Origin: Glandiceps talaboti
Lineage: Eukaryota; Hemichordata; Enteropneusta; Spengelidae
DNA: 64,000 nucleotides
Assembly (NCBI RefSeq): GCF_964340395.1
Contig: NC_135571.1
Span: forward strand, 10,103,440-10,167,439
Reading direction: 5' to 3'
In this document: in pieces, positions 33,410-45,500 of the stretch
How positions within the stretch are numbered: the stretch's first letter is position 1
How the letters are laid out: the number at the start of each line of letters is the position of its first letter
The notes under the pieces: generated by a model
What the model was told of the DNA's origin: nothing
Seen by the model: only the letters and a program-made list of their open reading frames with translations
Database searches by the model: none
Program-made: the position numbers and the translations under genes

Positions 33410-35453
33410 ACGTCATTTATTATATCATTTACTACATATCATAATCATTCCATCCCTGATTCACATCACTTCAGTATCATAGAAAAATTAAACTTAGCAG
33501 ACATCAAATTTGTAAAGTTACATAAAAATTTTAAAAATCACATTAATTCTGATTAACCTTATACTAACAAAATGTTGTTCAATTATTTTAAGTAAGTTCT
33601 TTTTAACTGAATGCCAATATCAGGAAAATATGTTTTAATTTGTACCGTTTGATAACTTGTCAATATCTTCAACATTTTTTGAAAATTAAAGGCCAGGGTT
33701 TCAATCCCAGGTTCTCACATTAGTTTTATAGTGAACCATGAAGATTCAACATTTTAAATTAAAGGCCAGAGTTTCAATCCTAGGTTTTCACATTAGTTTT
33801 ATAGTGAACCATGAGAATTCAACATTTTAAATTAAAGGCCAGGATTTCTACACTTGAGGAGGTATAATTATATTATTCTCCAATATTTTTTTTATTCACC
33901 CATAAAATATTTGTTACTAAAGAGTTTTGAAACTACTCATATCTCATGACTCGTAGCGACAAGGCCCCTTAGGTCACTCATATTTTCCTTGGCTGAATAA
34001 AAGAAAATATTGGAGAATAACATAATTATACCAGCGTCAGTAATAATATCAAAGACAAATCAGGGAATGTAATGGTAATTTTAAACATTTTGACTCATAT
34101 TTCAAATACAGCAGAACCAGTAATGTACACATGTGTTGTCATGACATAGACACACATTGTTGTGACGTAGAATGATCAGGGTATAAATTCCATATTTTTT
34201 TGTTGAACTTGGCTTGTGCATAGTACAATATCTAATTACCGAAATTATTCTCCAATATTTTTCTTCATTCATCTGAAAAATACTCGTTACCAGAAGGTTT
34301 TGACACACATATTTTCCTTGGATGAATGAAGAAAAATATTGGGGAATAATATCTGATAACAACTTGTTTGACTGTTACATCTACTCTTTTGTCTGGTCCT
34401 GTATAAAGATCTATATATATGTATACAGTATAGGTATATCTCAAGAACTCATAATTCTGAGATTAAGTCACTTTGTAGATACAAATACCAGTACAAGTAT
34501 TTTTAGACAATGATTTCACCTCCTATATGTACATATACATAGGGAATGTGTTCAAGTATACAAAGTACTTTCAATATCATATATTACACTTGATCATTTT
34601 TTTTTGTCTATTTATCTATTTTTGTTTTTTGTTTTGCTTCTTGGTTTTTTAGGGTTTTTTTGTTTTTTTTCTGCATATATGTATTCAGAATAACACTGTA
34701 AACTTATACAATATAGATGTTAATGTAATGTCAGTTTGTAGACTAAGATTCTAGTCTCATTGTCTAAACAAAAGTATTGGGCACTTGCCTGAGTGAGGGC
34801 GCTAACCCGAGTAAATACGGTCGATGTTAATGTAATGTCAGCTTTTAGACTTAGATTCCAGTCTCATTGTAAAGTTATTGTCTTAAATCAACTATAATAT
34901 CTTTGACTGGTATATCAGTAGATACAATACCAATCTTTGTTGTCTGGTCCTGTATGTACATTAATACATGCAGGTTTCATTTTAAGCAACTCTCAGCTTA
35001 ATGTCAGTTTTGTCACCACAAATGCCAGTCTTTTGGTCCAAATACTTTCAGACATTGATTGAACATATCAACCACTAGTTTGACTGGTACATCACAATAT
35101 CACACCAATCTGTATTCTCTGTCCTGTATCTGTGTGAGTAGATTTAAATCAACTATAATAATCTCTGACTGGTATATCAATACATACCATACCAATCTTA
35201 ATTGTCTGGCCCTGTATGTACATTTTATACATATACAGGTACACTTTACTCTGAGCTTAATGTCAGTTTGTAAGCATAGTTTCTAGTCTTACAGTACAAA
35301 TACTTTCAGACAATTGTCACAATCAGCTACAACTAGTTTGACTGGTACATCAGAATATCCCAATAATCTGTATTGTCTGGCCCTCTATGTAGATTTATAC
35401 ATGTGGGTACATTTTACTCTCAACTTATATCACTGTAGACATAGTTTCTAGTC
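33410..35453. other. 3' flank of TRIM copy 2
   Basis: It starts with the array border TACGTCATTTATTA (same as 48600), then about two and a half copies of a 73-bp repeat (33685-33850). A deletion relative to the other units joins this to the foldback element at 33861-34032. A shorter foldback element follows at 34245-34354, then a T-rich tract (about 34600-34675) and decayed TRIM gene-end copies (34735-35450). No independent gene. Confidence 0.8.
33861..34032. mobile_element. foldback MITE-like element, unit 2 copy
   Basis: Same element as at 11614-11786, with GGTATAATTATATTATTCTCC at the left end and ATAATTATACC at the right end. Its presence in the same place in units 1 and 2 means insertion came before the segmental duplication. 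Confidence 0.75.
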
Positions 35454-37757
35454 TTACAGTACAAATACTTTCAGACAGTGGTTTTTCCAATCAACTACAA
35501 CTAGTTTGACTGGTACATCATTAGTCAATACTAGACCTTCAGGGTATTTCAGTCCATCTTCATCTCTATCAATACGACAGATGAATCTTCCACTCATGTC
35601 AAATTTCTGTACACGGTGTTTGCTATCACTGACATACAGATATCTGTCCTTGTCCATCACTATTCCACTTGGACCAAACAGCTGACCTTCACTTTGACCT
35701 GGGATCCCAAACTTGTACAGAAACTGGTCATCAGCATTGAAGACCTGGACACAGTGATTCTCAAAGTCAGTTACATACAAGATTCCTTGACTGTCAATGT
35801 ACATGAAGAAGGGTCCTCTGAATTCACCATTCTTATCACCATACTTGCCAAAGGAGTTGATGTAATCTCCATTCTGTCTGTATTTTCTAATACAGTGACT
35901 ACCTTCCTTGTCTGTGTTATCCCAAAACTGTCCATCCCAGTCAGTGACATAGACAGTACCATCTAGAGGACTAATACAGACACCTCTGGGATACTTCAGT
36001 TCATTTTGTCCAAAGCATCTGAGGACATTTCCATCCTCGTCACTAACCACTACTTGTTTATTCAAATCATCTGTCATGAAGTATTCATCATCAGCTGATA
36101 TTGCTATATCATGAGGGCAAAAGTTTTCCTTAAACTGTGTAAATTTCAACACTTTCTTACATTTCCCATGAATATCAATGACTTGCATTCTGTAATTATC
36201 TCTATCAGCTACAACCATGTCACCATGTCTGTTCAAGGTGACACTACGAGGGTTATTGAAGCCATCTTCATTACTTCCTTCTTTACCAATAGTCTTCAAC
36301 AATCCTTTGATGACAGGTAGTACCAATGGTGATCCTGGTATTGGTTGGTCTCCTATCACCATGGTAACTTGATATTTACCATCCACTTCACCATGTATCA
36401 TTACAGTGTGTGTACCATCTTTGTTGTCAGTTACTGGGATGTCTTCTTCTGATCCATCTGGTTTTCTTACTTTCACTTTCACTTCTTGGTTTGGTATGAC
36501 TGTCTTACCTCTGCTGTCATTAGTTGTTATCAGTAACTTGATAGATTCACCTTTCACTAGTCTCTTTGGAATGTTTTCAACTGTACACAGAGATGGACAT
36601 ACATCATATCTCAGAACTCCCAGAATTCCATCAGTAGTGACATCACTAGAAGGTTTGAATGTGACCACTTCCTGTTTAACCCCAGGTTTGGTTTCCATGG
36701 CAACCAAATCTTCAATTCGTTGCACAATTGCAGATTTACTGGACACAAGTTGAGCTGCACTGCCATGGTTAACTAATGCCTCTACATATCCAGATGTACT
36801 GATAATGTTTTCATATTTGAATTCTAAATCAGCAATCTGAGTTTCTAATTGTTTGACCTGTAGATGGCAGTCTGTCTTCAAACCCTCTATCAATGTACAC
36901 TGCTGTTCTTCAATCATGTCAATCTGTGACTCAAGTTCCTTAATATTTCTCTTTATAGTTGTCTTGATAGAATTTGTGCTGATTTCTGTTTGCTGGTTTA
37001 CTTTCCTTTCCTCCACTTCAAACTGATCTTTCACTTTCTTACATACATCTACCACTTCAGTTTTACTTTCATCTGCCTCCTTTGCTTTCACTCTCAATTT
37101 GTCCACCATTTTTGACAACTCTTTGGCAGACTCATCAGCCACAGTTTGTAGATATCTATGACTGTGGTCTGGAATACGGTGATCTATAATTGTACACTCC
37201 ATACAGATTGGTACTTGACAGGTATCACAGAAATATTTGACTTCACTTGCAGGATGACCTTTGCAACGTTCAACAGACAAAATGGCCGACTGCATAGAAT
37301 ACTTTGTCTTTTCATGTTCTTCTAGTGACAGTACTGTATGTGAGCTAGCACGTTTCATTTTCCTGTGAAATGACTTTAGACAATCATCACAGAAATACTG
37401 CTCACAATCTCTACAAAAATGTGAAGCATCATTTTCCTCACAAAACTCACATTTATGTTGTGTTTTCTTTGCCTCTTCTGTTCTCTTCTCAACCACATCC
37501 AGTAGTGTGTTCATGAAAAAATTGTTCTTCAATGCAGCAACTCCTCCAGATTTTAGATCAACTTCCTGCTGACATGTCGGACAGTTTAAGACTCCTTTTT
37601 TCTTGACAAGTGTCTCCAAACAGTGCAGACAGAAAGTATGATGACATGGTAGAAGTTTAGGTACCTTGTATTGCTCCAAACAAATTGAACAGGACAGACA
37701 ATGCTCTCCAATCTTATCCAGAATTTCTTCCGGCGTACCTCCAGAGGCAGCCGCCAT
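35454..37757 (-). CDS. TRIM-NHL protein (TRIM2/3-like), copy 2
   Basis: Intact single-exon frame of 767 residues with the same order as copy 1: RING (CSICLEQY ... CPTCQQE, all eight zinc ligands), two B-boxes, coiled coil, filamin-type domain, NHL propeller. The extra residue is in the last part of the propeller (SDSKHRVQKF against SDDKCVQKF). B-box 1 differs most in the N-terminal half (CEFCEENDASHFC, LKSFHRKMKR). Propeller residues at the variable blade places are unlike both other copies (NNPRS, DDLNKQ, KYPRG, QFWDNT, RGPFFMY, DFENHC, KYPEG, DWKNHC). The start context GCCATCATGG and 5' flank match the other copies. Expected role: E3 ubiquitin ligase with propeller-mediated target choice. 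Confidence 0.95.
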   Translation of the reverse strand: MAAASGGTPEEILDKIGEHCLSCSICLEQYKVPKLLPCHHTFCLHCLETLVKKKGVLNCPTCQQEVDLKSGGVAALKNNFFMNTLLDVVEKRTEEAKKTQHKCEFCEENDASHFCRDCEQYFCDDCLKSFHRKMKRASSHTVLSLEEHEKTKYSMQSAILSVERCKGHPASEVKYFCDTCQVPICMECTIIDHRIPDHSHRYLQTVADESAKELSKMVDKLRVKAKEADESKTEVVDVCKKVKDQFEVEERKVNQQTEISTNSIKTTIKRNIKELESQIDMIEEQQCTLIEGLKTDCHLQVKQLETQIADLEFKYENIISTSGYVEALVNHGSAAQLVSSKSAIVQRIEDLVAMETKPGVKQEVVTFKPSSDVTTDGILGVLRYDVCPSLCTVENIPKRLVKGESIKLLITTNDSRGKTVIPNQEVKVKVRKPDGSEEDIPVTDNKDGTHTVMIHGEVDGKYQVTMVIGDQPIPGSPLVLPVIKGLLKTIGKEGSNEDGFNNPRSVTLNRHGDMVVADRDNYRMQVIDIHGKCKKVLKFTQFKENFCPHDIAISADDEYFMTDDLNKQVVVSDEDGNVLRCFGQNELKYPRGVCISPLDGTVYVTDWDGQFWDNTDKEGSHCIRKYRQNGDYINSFGKYGDKNGEFRGPFFMYIDSQGILYVTDFENHCVQVFNADDQFLYKFGIPGQSEGQLFGPSGIVMDKDRYLYVSDSKHRVQKFDMSGRFICRIDRDEDGLKYPEGLVLTNDVPVKLVVVDWKNHCLKVFVL

Positions 37758-38725
37758 GATGGCAGTCTACTAGAGTCTGAGTACCTGTACAGGACTGGTA
37801 CATGCATCAGGTGACATAGAACTCCCTAGCTTATGACAAGTGAACAACTACTGTAGAATTCATGCAATGCTAATAGGGGAGAATTACCATGGAAACATAC
37901 ATATTTGTCACTGAGATAGAGTGCCCTTCACCAAACTGTATCTCATAAACCAAATCTCAAAGTTCATAAGTTGGAGTGGTACTGTGTAATATTAAATTCT
38001 TTCACTTTGTAATGTTATTTTTACCTTAAATATTGGACTCAGTCCAATTGTGAACCAATAAATCCATTGTTGTTGCTGGTTAAAAATCAACTACTTCGTA
38101 TCACATTCCTTTGTTTATATGAAGTAACTTATAATGAAACACAGGTTGAAAATTTCACTGCAAACTTTTGATTTGAATAGATTTCACTTCATTTTAAAAG
38201 TGATTTCAACATTAAGGTGTTAACAAATACTTTGTTTAATCCACTCTCAATCAGGGTAAACACAAAAAATAAAAAGTTAAGGAAAACAGGATTACAATTT
38301 TGAATTTAATTAGCCATAAGAACTCTACTCAGAGATAATTTATATAAGTTTTTATGTATTTCAGGAACAGCTCAGTATTTCTAACATGTAAATATAATGT
38401 GTGTATGTTTTCAACTCATCATTGAGTATACATGTACACTGACTACATTGTTATGCAGACAATGACAAATTCTACGAACCAGACGTTTGAAGTTACAGCT
38501 GAATAGGTGTGACCCAGATTCTGACATCCTTTGTGTACATGTGAGGTCAAAGGTCAAACAGTTCATTTGAGGTAATACATACACCACTAGTGCTGACAGA
38601 GAGAATGATTTAATGGTTTGGCCACTTGGGGGCGCTTGTCTAGAGATATGATATTTGTGTTGTAGTGAGTGCTGGAATGGCAGAATATTTCAGGACTGCT
38701 GTTTAGATGGTTTAAAGTCCTACTC
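37758..38725. other. 5' flank of TRIM copy 2
   Basis: Colinear with 15354-16320: same CCAAT words, a perfect DR1 (AGGTCAAAGGTCA) at 38544-38556, and a CTCF-like TGGCCACTTGGGGGCGCTT at 38619-38637. Small indels separate it from copy 1. No other feature seen. Confidence 0.6.
38619..38637 (+). promoter_or_regulatory. CTCF-like motif, TRIM unit 2
   Basis: TGGCCACTTGGGGGCGCTT differs from the vertebrate consensus TGGCCACCAGGGGGCGCTA at three places. It is 63 bp from the DR1 element, the same arrangement as in units 1 and 3. Confidence 0.42.
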
Positions 38726-38800
38726 TGTATATAAATAGTGATCAGATTAAGATGACACTCATTATACTAGATGACTTTGACCTACTCTGTATATAAATAG

Positions 38801-41119
38801 TAGCAGTAAAGGCTATTTTTCTCCCATTTCTTTGTTGTGTAAAAAAAATCATAAAAAATGTCAGAATAAAGATATTGCAACCAAACTCGCAGCAAACATC
38901 CTTCTTGATATGATTGTTTTAGGAGTATTATTATTTTGCGTTTCTTTATGATTAATGAAATATGACACCAGTAAATATGAAAAATAAATATTTTTTAATA
39001 TTTTCATTTCGATCTTGGAAACTACATGATCTTTTAATCATTTCTTTGCATTTATATATTCCTTATAAAATTTTCTAACTTCTCTCGGTGGTTTTTGTCG
39101 ATATCTATCATCGGTTTTTTTTAATGAATTTTTAAAACTGTAAATTTCGGTAAAAAATGAGTGCTACTTTGGCGACACCTTGTTGTCGAAGTATACCTGC
39201 TACGTCGAAAAACCACCGAGAGAAATTTTTTATAATCACGTTTTATCGACCAAAAAAGGTTTCATTCCATTGCCATGAGTAACAACGTAGATCGAAAGCT
39301 TTGAAAAAGGGATACAAAGGGTGAAAAATGATGTTTTTCGTGTATTTTTAGCATTTTTTACAGTACCTCTTTTGCTCTAATTCGCTGGTGTGTTTGGCAT
39401 TCTGACATGTTAAGACCCTCTAGTAAACGTAAAGATTATCAATATGGCGTGTCCTTGATTGTATGGTGTAGAAAAGCACTCAAGCAAGACACGTATCAAA
39501 TGCCTACCAGAATGTGATACTATGTAACTAGGCTAAGGGGTCGTAAACAATAGACACTACACTGCGCATGCGTAGAGTCCTTTCACTAGCGAGTTCTTTA
39601 GTAACGTATACCACATGCTACGCTTACACTAAATGCTCAAAGAAATCGTTATTTTACCGAGATTCGCCATTCAATATCAAAATGGTTTGCTCAGTAAGTA
39701 AGATAGAGAAGGTAAGAACAAGCATGAAGGCTCTGTCTGAGTTTTAGCATCTGAGAAAAATAAGGAAAAGTCATCGAGGACTGATACCTCCGTCAGAGAG
39801 CTACATGCAACACCATGTACCAACAACAAGCTCTGGAACTTGAAGCGAAAGAGAAACTCTAACACCCAGTATGTGTGACATCAAACTCAGTTCAATACAC
39901 ATAGTAAAAGCATGATTTTGATTCGACAGTTTTGTACAAATAAACATGTCTTCTGTCAAATTAGTTAGTTTTTGGTAGTCGTGTCTTTGCTGACATGACG
40001 TACGTGCCACTGTCCACATATACCATATACATTTTGTACGTATCTCAGCCTCTCTGTAAATTGCTGTTGACATTCATTTCACTCAGAATAACACGATAAA
40101 AACGTCTTGAATTGTTCACGATAGTTTAAATAATATTGATATCGACAGACGTCATTGACAAACAAATTTGTCGCTAGACAAAAACTAGACTTGATTGGTA
40201 TATCGCTACCACGTAGTAGTAGAGTACGCTCGACTTCGGAGCAAGTCGCTGTACCCGAAGGCCGGGCCGGCCCGATCGGGGAGGAGTACACGTGGAAGCA
40301 CATGTCGTGTGATTGTATGTTGGCGAGTCTATGCCAATTGTTTTTGGTAAATACAGATGGATTTCGTAAATAGGACAAGTTTAATATTCATCATCAAAGA
40401 GCTTTAGCCGTTCATACATTCAAGGGGTGTGGATAGAAAATCATTGAAAGATCTTGAACACAAGAAATCGCGTACTTGTACAGTGCAAGGTCACCGGAAG
40501 TACCGTACTTTGAGTGACTCCCGTACATGTAGTTTTGACTTGCAATTGTGAACTTAGTTTGCTGTCAATTCACCTAATACTGTCAAAAACTGAGTAATGT
40601 GTCCCACATGATGAAATATTTTGCCATCCGTTAAAAACAATTTTCGCATTTTCAAATTTGTGTTACGATCAAAGCAACCTAAATATGAATCATTGAAATT
40701 TGAATGCGTAAACACGTAACCTTTGGACTCCAAGATTTGGGCTAGTAATTGTGCAACGTGACATATTACGCAGCGAGTACGTTTTTCTTTTTATATCCGA
40801 TGACAGTTTCATTTGCAAATTGTTTTAGAGTGGTGTTCCGAAATGCCGTCAGATTATTATTACAGTTTACACCATCGTTTGAAGGTCTTTAGACTACTAT
40901 AGGCGTGGATGTATTCCCCATTTCCCTCGTAGAGGGCGTATCAAACCACCTAGCTACATAGAAAACTCTCCAATGTTGGAATATTTAATGCATGTGTAGT
41001 GCCTCTAACTATGAATGGATTTTTTTTTTGCGTGTGAAAAATAGTTTCTAGTGACTGCTTCGAGGTTTTTATGAAGTTTTTATATGCATATTCAACTGAC
41101 GTCCTAGCCTTTACCGCTA
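38801..41119. mobile_element. 2.3-kb DNA element with 15-bp inverted ends, interrupting the 62-bp array
   Basis: TAGCAGTAAAGGCTA at 38801-38815 is inverted as TAGCCTTTACCGCTA at 41105-41119 (one mismatch). The element lies exactly inside a 62-bp repeat unit and has no counterpart in unit 1 (16320-16560), so it inserted after duplication or was lost from unit 1. It has no ORF above about 100 codons, so it is non-autonomous. It contains an internal inverted repeat (CTCTCGGTGGTTTTT near 39082 and AAAAACCACCGAGAG near 39210) and a GC-rich island near 40235-40290. No clean target duplication is visible: about eight bases of the host repeat are missing at the right junction. Superfamily not assigned. 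Confidence 0.75.
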
Positions 41120-41124
41120 CCTTA

Positions 41125-41510
41125 AGATGACACTCATTATACTAGATGACTTTGACCTACTCTGTATATAAATAGTGGTCAGATTAAGATGACACTCATT
41201 ATACTAGATGACTTTGACCTACTCTGTATATAAATAGTGGTCAGATTGAGATGACACTCATTATACTAGATGACTTTGACCTACTCTGTATATAAATAGT
41301 GGTCAGATTAAGATGACACTCATTATACTAGATGACTTTGACCTACTCTGTATATAAATAATGGTCAGATTAAGATGACACTCATTATACTAGATGACTT
41401 TGACCTACTCTGTATATAAATAGTGGTCAGATTAAGATGACACTCATTATACTAGATGACTTTGACCTACTCTGTATATAAATAGTGGTCAGATTAAGAT
41501 GACACTCGTT
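41125..41510. repeat. 62-bp tandem repeat, unit 2, about 6 copies
   Basis: Same unit as at 16320-16560, including TATATAAATAGTGG and TGACTTTGACC. With the fragment at 38720-38800, left of the inserted element, unit 2 has about seven copies against four in unit 1. Confidence 0.95.
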
Positions 41511-41970
41511 ATACTAGATGACTTTGACCATGTAACACACTCACAGAGCTCATACAGCACCTATGAAACTGTAGATGACTTTGACCATGTAACACACTCA
41601 CAGAGCTCATACAGCACCTATGACACTGTAGATGACTTTGACCATGTAACACACTCACAGAGCTCATACAGCACCTATGACACTGTAGATGACTTTGACC
41701 ATGTAACACACTCACAGAGCTCATACAGCACCTATGAAACTGTAGATAACTTTGACCATGTAACACACTCACAGAGCTCATAAAGCACCTATGAAACTGT
41801 AGATAACTTTGACCATGTAACACACTCACAGAGCTAATACAGCACCTATGAAACTGTAGATGACTTTGACCATGTAACACACTCACAGAGCTCATAAAGT
41901 ATACCTATGAAACTGTAGATGACTTTGACCATGTAACACACTCACAGAGCTCATACAGCACCTATGAAAG
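41510..41970. repeat. 57-bp minisatellite, unit 2, 8 copies
   Basis: Same 57-bp unit as at 16557-17415, but mostly in the CATACAGC variant with CTATGACACTG forms, and one copy with a 2-bp insertion (AAAGTATACC). Variant composition differs from unit 1, so each array has evolved by its own local exchange. Confidence 0.95.
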
Positions 41971-42202
41971 TGTCATTTTAGAGAGTATTACAGAATTTTT
42001 TATCTCCTAATGTTAGACTTCAGTATTATAAATATACAGGAAAGAAATCTGTCACTGTATTTTTTGAAATTAGTTGTGCTTTATGGACTGTATTCGTGAA
42101 AATGTTTGTGTGATATACATCAGAAATGCCAAGACACTGACCTAGGATTGAAAATTAGCCCTTTAAGGTTGAAGACCAGCCTACTTGATCAGCTCTTCAA
42201 GA

Positions 42203-42323
42203 CAGTCAGTCAGTCAGTCAGTCAGTCAGTCAGTCAGTCAGACAGTCAGTCAGTCAGTCAGTCAGTCAGTCAGTCAGTCAGTCAGTCAGTCAGTCAGTCA
42301 GACAGTCAGTCAGTCAGTCAGTA
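42203..42323. repeat. (CAGT)n microsatellite, unit 2
   Basis: About 120 bp, the counterpart of 17640-17764, with CAGA interruptions in other places. Confidence 0.97.
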
Positions 42324-42554
42324 AGAAACACCCTATACCTAGTTTTCATATTAATCTTTATACAGCACTTTATATTATTGTGTTCATATACTTCAAAGTA
42401 TTTTACAAATATTATTCCTGACATGGACCTATAATGGTCTAAGTTTTTTTAATACTGACTGAGGTATCCTAGGGTTCTTATGTATCTTGTCTATGCCTCA
42501 TATCACATGTCACCTTTGTGCCAGAAATGGGATATTGCACAGAAGGACGGACCT

Positions 42555-45500
42555 TGTTCCATTCATAGTAAAACTTAGTACACTATGTTGATATCATTCA
42601 GTCTATATAACTATTTCATTGTTCCATTCATAGTAAAACTTAGTACACTATGTTGATATCATTCAGTCTATACAACTATTTCATTGTTCCATTCATAGTA
42701 AAACTTAGTACACTATGTTGATATCATTCAGTCTATACAACTATTTCATTGTTCCATTCATAGTAAAACTTAGTACACTATGTTGATATCATTCAGTCAA
42801 TACAACTATTTCATTGTTCCATTCATAGTAAAACTTAGTACACTATGTTGATATCATTCAGTCTATACAACTATTTCATTGTTCCATTCATAGTAAAACT
42901 TAGTACACTATGTTGATATCATTCAGTCAATACAACTATTTCATTGTTCCATTCATAGTAAAACTTAGTACACTATGTTGATATCATTCAGTCCATACAA
43001 CTATTTCATTGTTCCATTCATAGTAAAACTTAGTACACTATGTTGATATCATTCAGTCTATACAACTATTTCATTGTTCCATTCATAGTAAAACTTAGTA
43101 CACTATGTTGATATCATTCAGTCAATACAACTATTTCATTGTTCCATTCATAGTAAAACTTAGTACACTATGTTGATATCATTCAGTCTATACAACTATT
43201 TCATTGTTCCATTCATAGTAAAACTTAGTACACTATGTTGATATCATTCAGTCTATACAACTATTTCATTGTTCCATTCATAGTAAAACTTAGTACACTA
43301 TGTTGATATCATTCAGTCCATACAACTATTTCATTGTTCCATTCATAGTAAAACTTAGTACACTATGTTGATATCATTCAGTCTATACAACTATTTCATT
43401 GTTCCATTCATAGTAAAACTTAGTACACTATGTTGATATCATTCAGTCTATACAACTATTTCATTGTTCCATTCATAGTAAAACTTAGTACACTATGTTG
43501 ATATCATTCAGTCAATACAACTATTTCATTGTTACATTCATAGTAAAACTTAGTACACTATGTTGATATCATTCAGTCTATACAACTATTTCATTGTTCC
43601 ATTCATAGTAAAACTTAGTACACTATGTTGATATCATTCAGTCTATATAACTATTTCATTGTTCCATTCATAGTAAAACTTAGTACACTATGTTGATATC
43701 ATTCAGTCTATATAACTATTTCATTGTTCCATTCATAGTAAAACTTAGTACACTATGTTGATATCATTCAGTCAATTCAACTATTTCATTGTTCCATTCA
43801 TAGTAAAACTTAGTACACTATGTTGATATCATTCAGTCTATATAACTATTTCATTGTTCCATTCATAGTAAAACTTAGTACACTATGTTGATATCATTCA
43901 GTCAATTCAACTATTTCATTGTTCCATTCATAGTAAAACTTAGTACACTATGTTGATATCATTCAGTCTATATAACTATTTCATTGTTCCATTCATAGTA
44001 AAACTTAGTACACTATGTTGATATCATTCAGTCTATACAACTATTTCATTGTTCCATTCATAGTAAAACTTAGTACACTATGTTGATATCATTCAGTCAA
44101 TATAACTATTTCATTGTTCCATTCATAGTAAAACTTAGTACACTATGTTGATATCATTCAGTCTATACAACTATTTCATTGTTCCATTCATAGTAAAACT
44201 TAGTACACTATGTTGATATCATTCAGTCTATACAACTATTTCATTGTTACATTCATAGTAAAACTTAGTACACTATGTTGATATCATTCAGTCTATATAA
44301 CTATTTCATTGTTCCATTCATAGTAAAACTTAGTACACTATGTTGATATCATTCAGTCTATACAACTATTTCATTGTTCCATTCATAGTAAAACTTAGTA
44401 CACTATGTTGATATCATTCAGTCTATACAACTATTTCATTGTTCCATTCATAGTAAAACTTAGTACACTATGTTGATATCATTCAGTCTATACAACTATT
44501 TCATTGTTCCATTCATAGTAAAACTTAGTACACTATGTTGATATCATTCAGTCTATACAACTATTTCATTGTTCCATTCATAGTAAAACTTAGTACACTA
44601 TGTTGATATCATTCAGTCTATACAACTATTTCATTGTTCCATTCATAGTAAAACTTAGTACACTATGTTGATATCATTCAGTCCATACAACTATTTCATT
44701 GTTCCATTCATAGTAAAACTTAGTACACTATGTTGATATCATTCAGTCTATACAACTATTTCATTGTTCCATTCATAGTAAAACTTAGTACACTATGTTG
44801 ATATCATTCAGTCTATACAACTATTTTATTGTTCCATTCATAGTAAAACTTAGTACACTATGTTGATATCATTCAGTCTATATAACTATTTCATTGTTCC
44901 ATTCATAGTAAAACTTAGTACACTATGTTGATATCATTCAGTCTATATAACTATTTCATTGTTCCATTCATAGTAAAACTTAGTACACTATGTTGATATC
45001 ATTCAGTCTATACAACTATTTCATTGTTCCATTCATAGTAAAACTTAGTACACTATGTTGATATCATTCAGTCTATACAACTATTTCATTGTTCCATTCA
45101 TAGTAAAACTTAGTACACTATGTTGATATCATTCAGTCTATACAACTATTTCATTGTTCCATTCATAGTAAAACTTAGTACACTATGTTGATATCATTCA
45201 GTCTATACAACTATTTCATTGTTCCATTCATAGTAAAACTTAGTACACTATGTTGATATCATTCAGTCTATATAACTATTTCATTGTTCCATTCATAGTA
45301 TAACTTAGTACACTATGTTGATATCATTCAGTCCATACAACTATTTCATTGTTCCATTCATAGTAAAACTTAGTACACTATGTTGATATCATTCAGTCTA
45401 TACAACTATTTCATTGTTCCATTCATAGTAAAACTTAGTACACTATGTTGATATCATTCAGTCTATACAACTATTTCATTGTTCCATTCATAGTAAAACT

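Noticed and set aside
39677-40378. Three 60-100-codon frames inside the 2.3-kb element
   Set aside because: No transposase motif, no shared strand or phase that could be joined, and no resemblance to a known family.
41499-41895. Overlapping frames on both strands in unit 2
   Set aside because: Same 57-bp minisatellite artefact as in unit 1.
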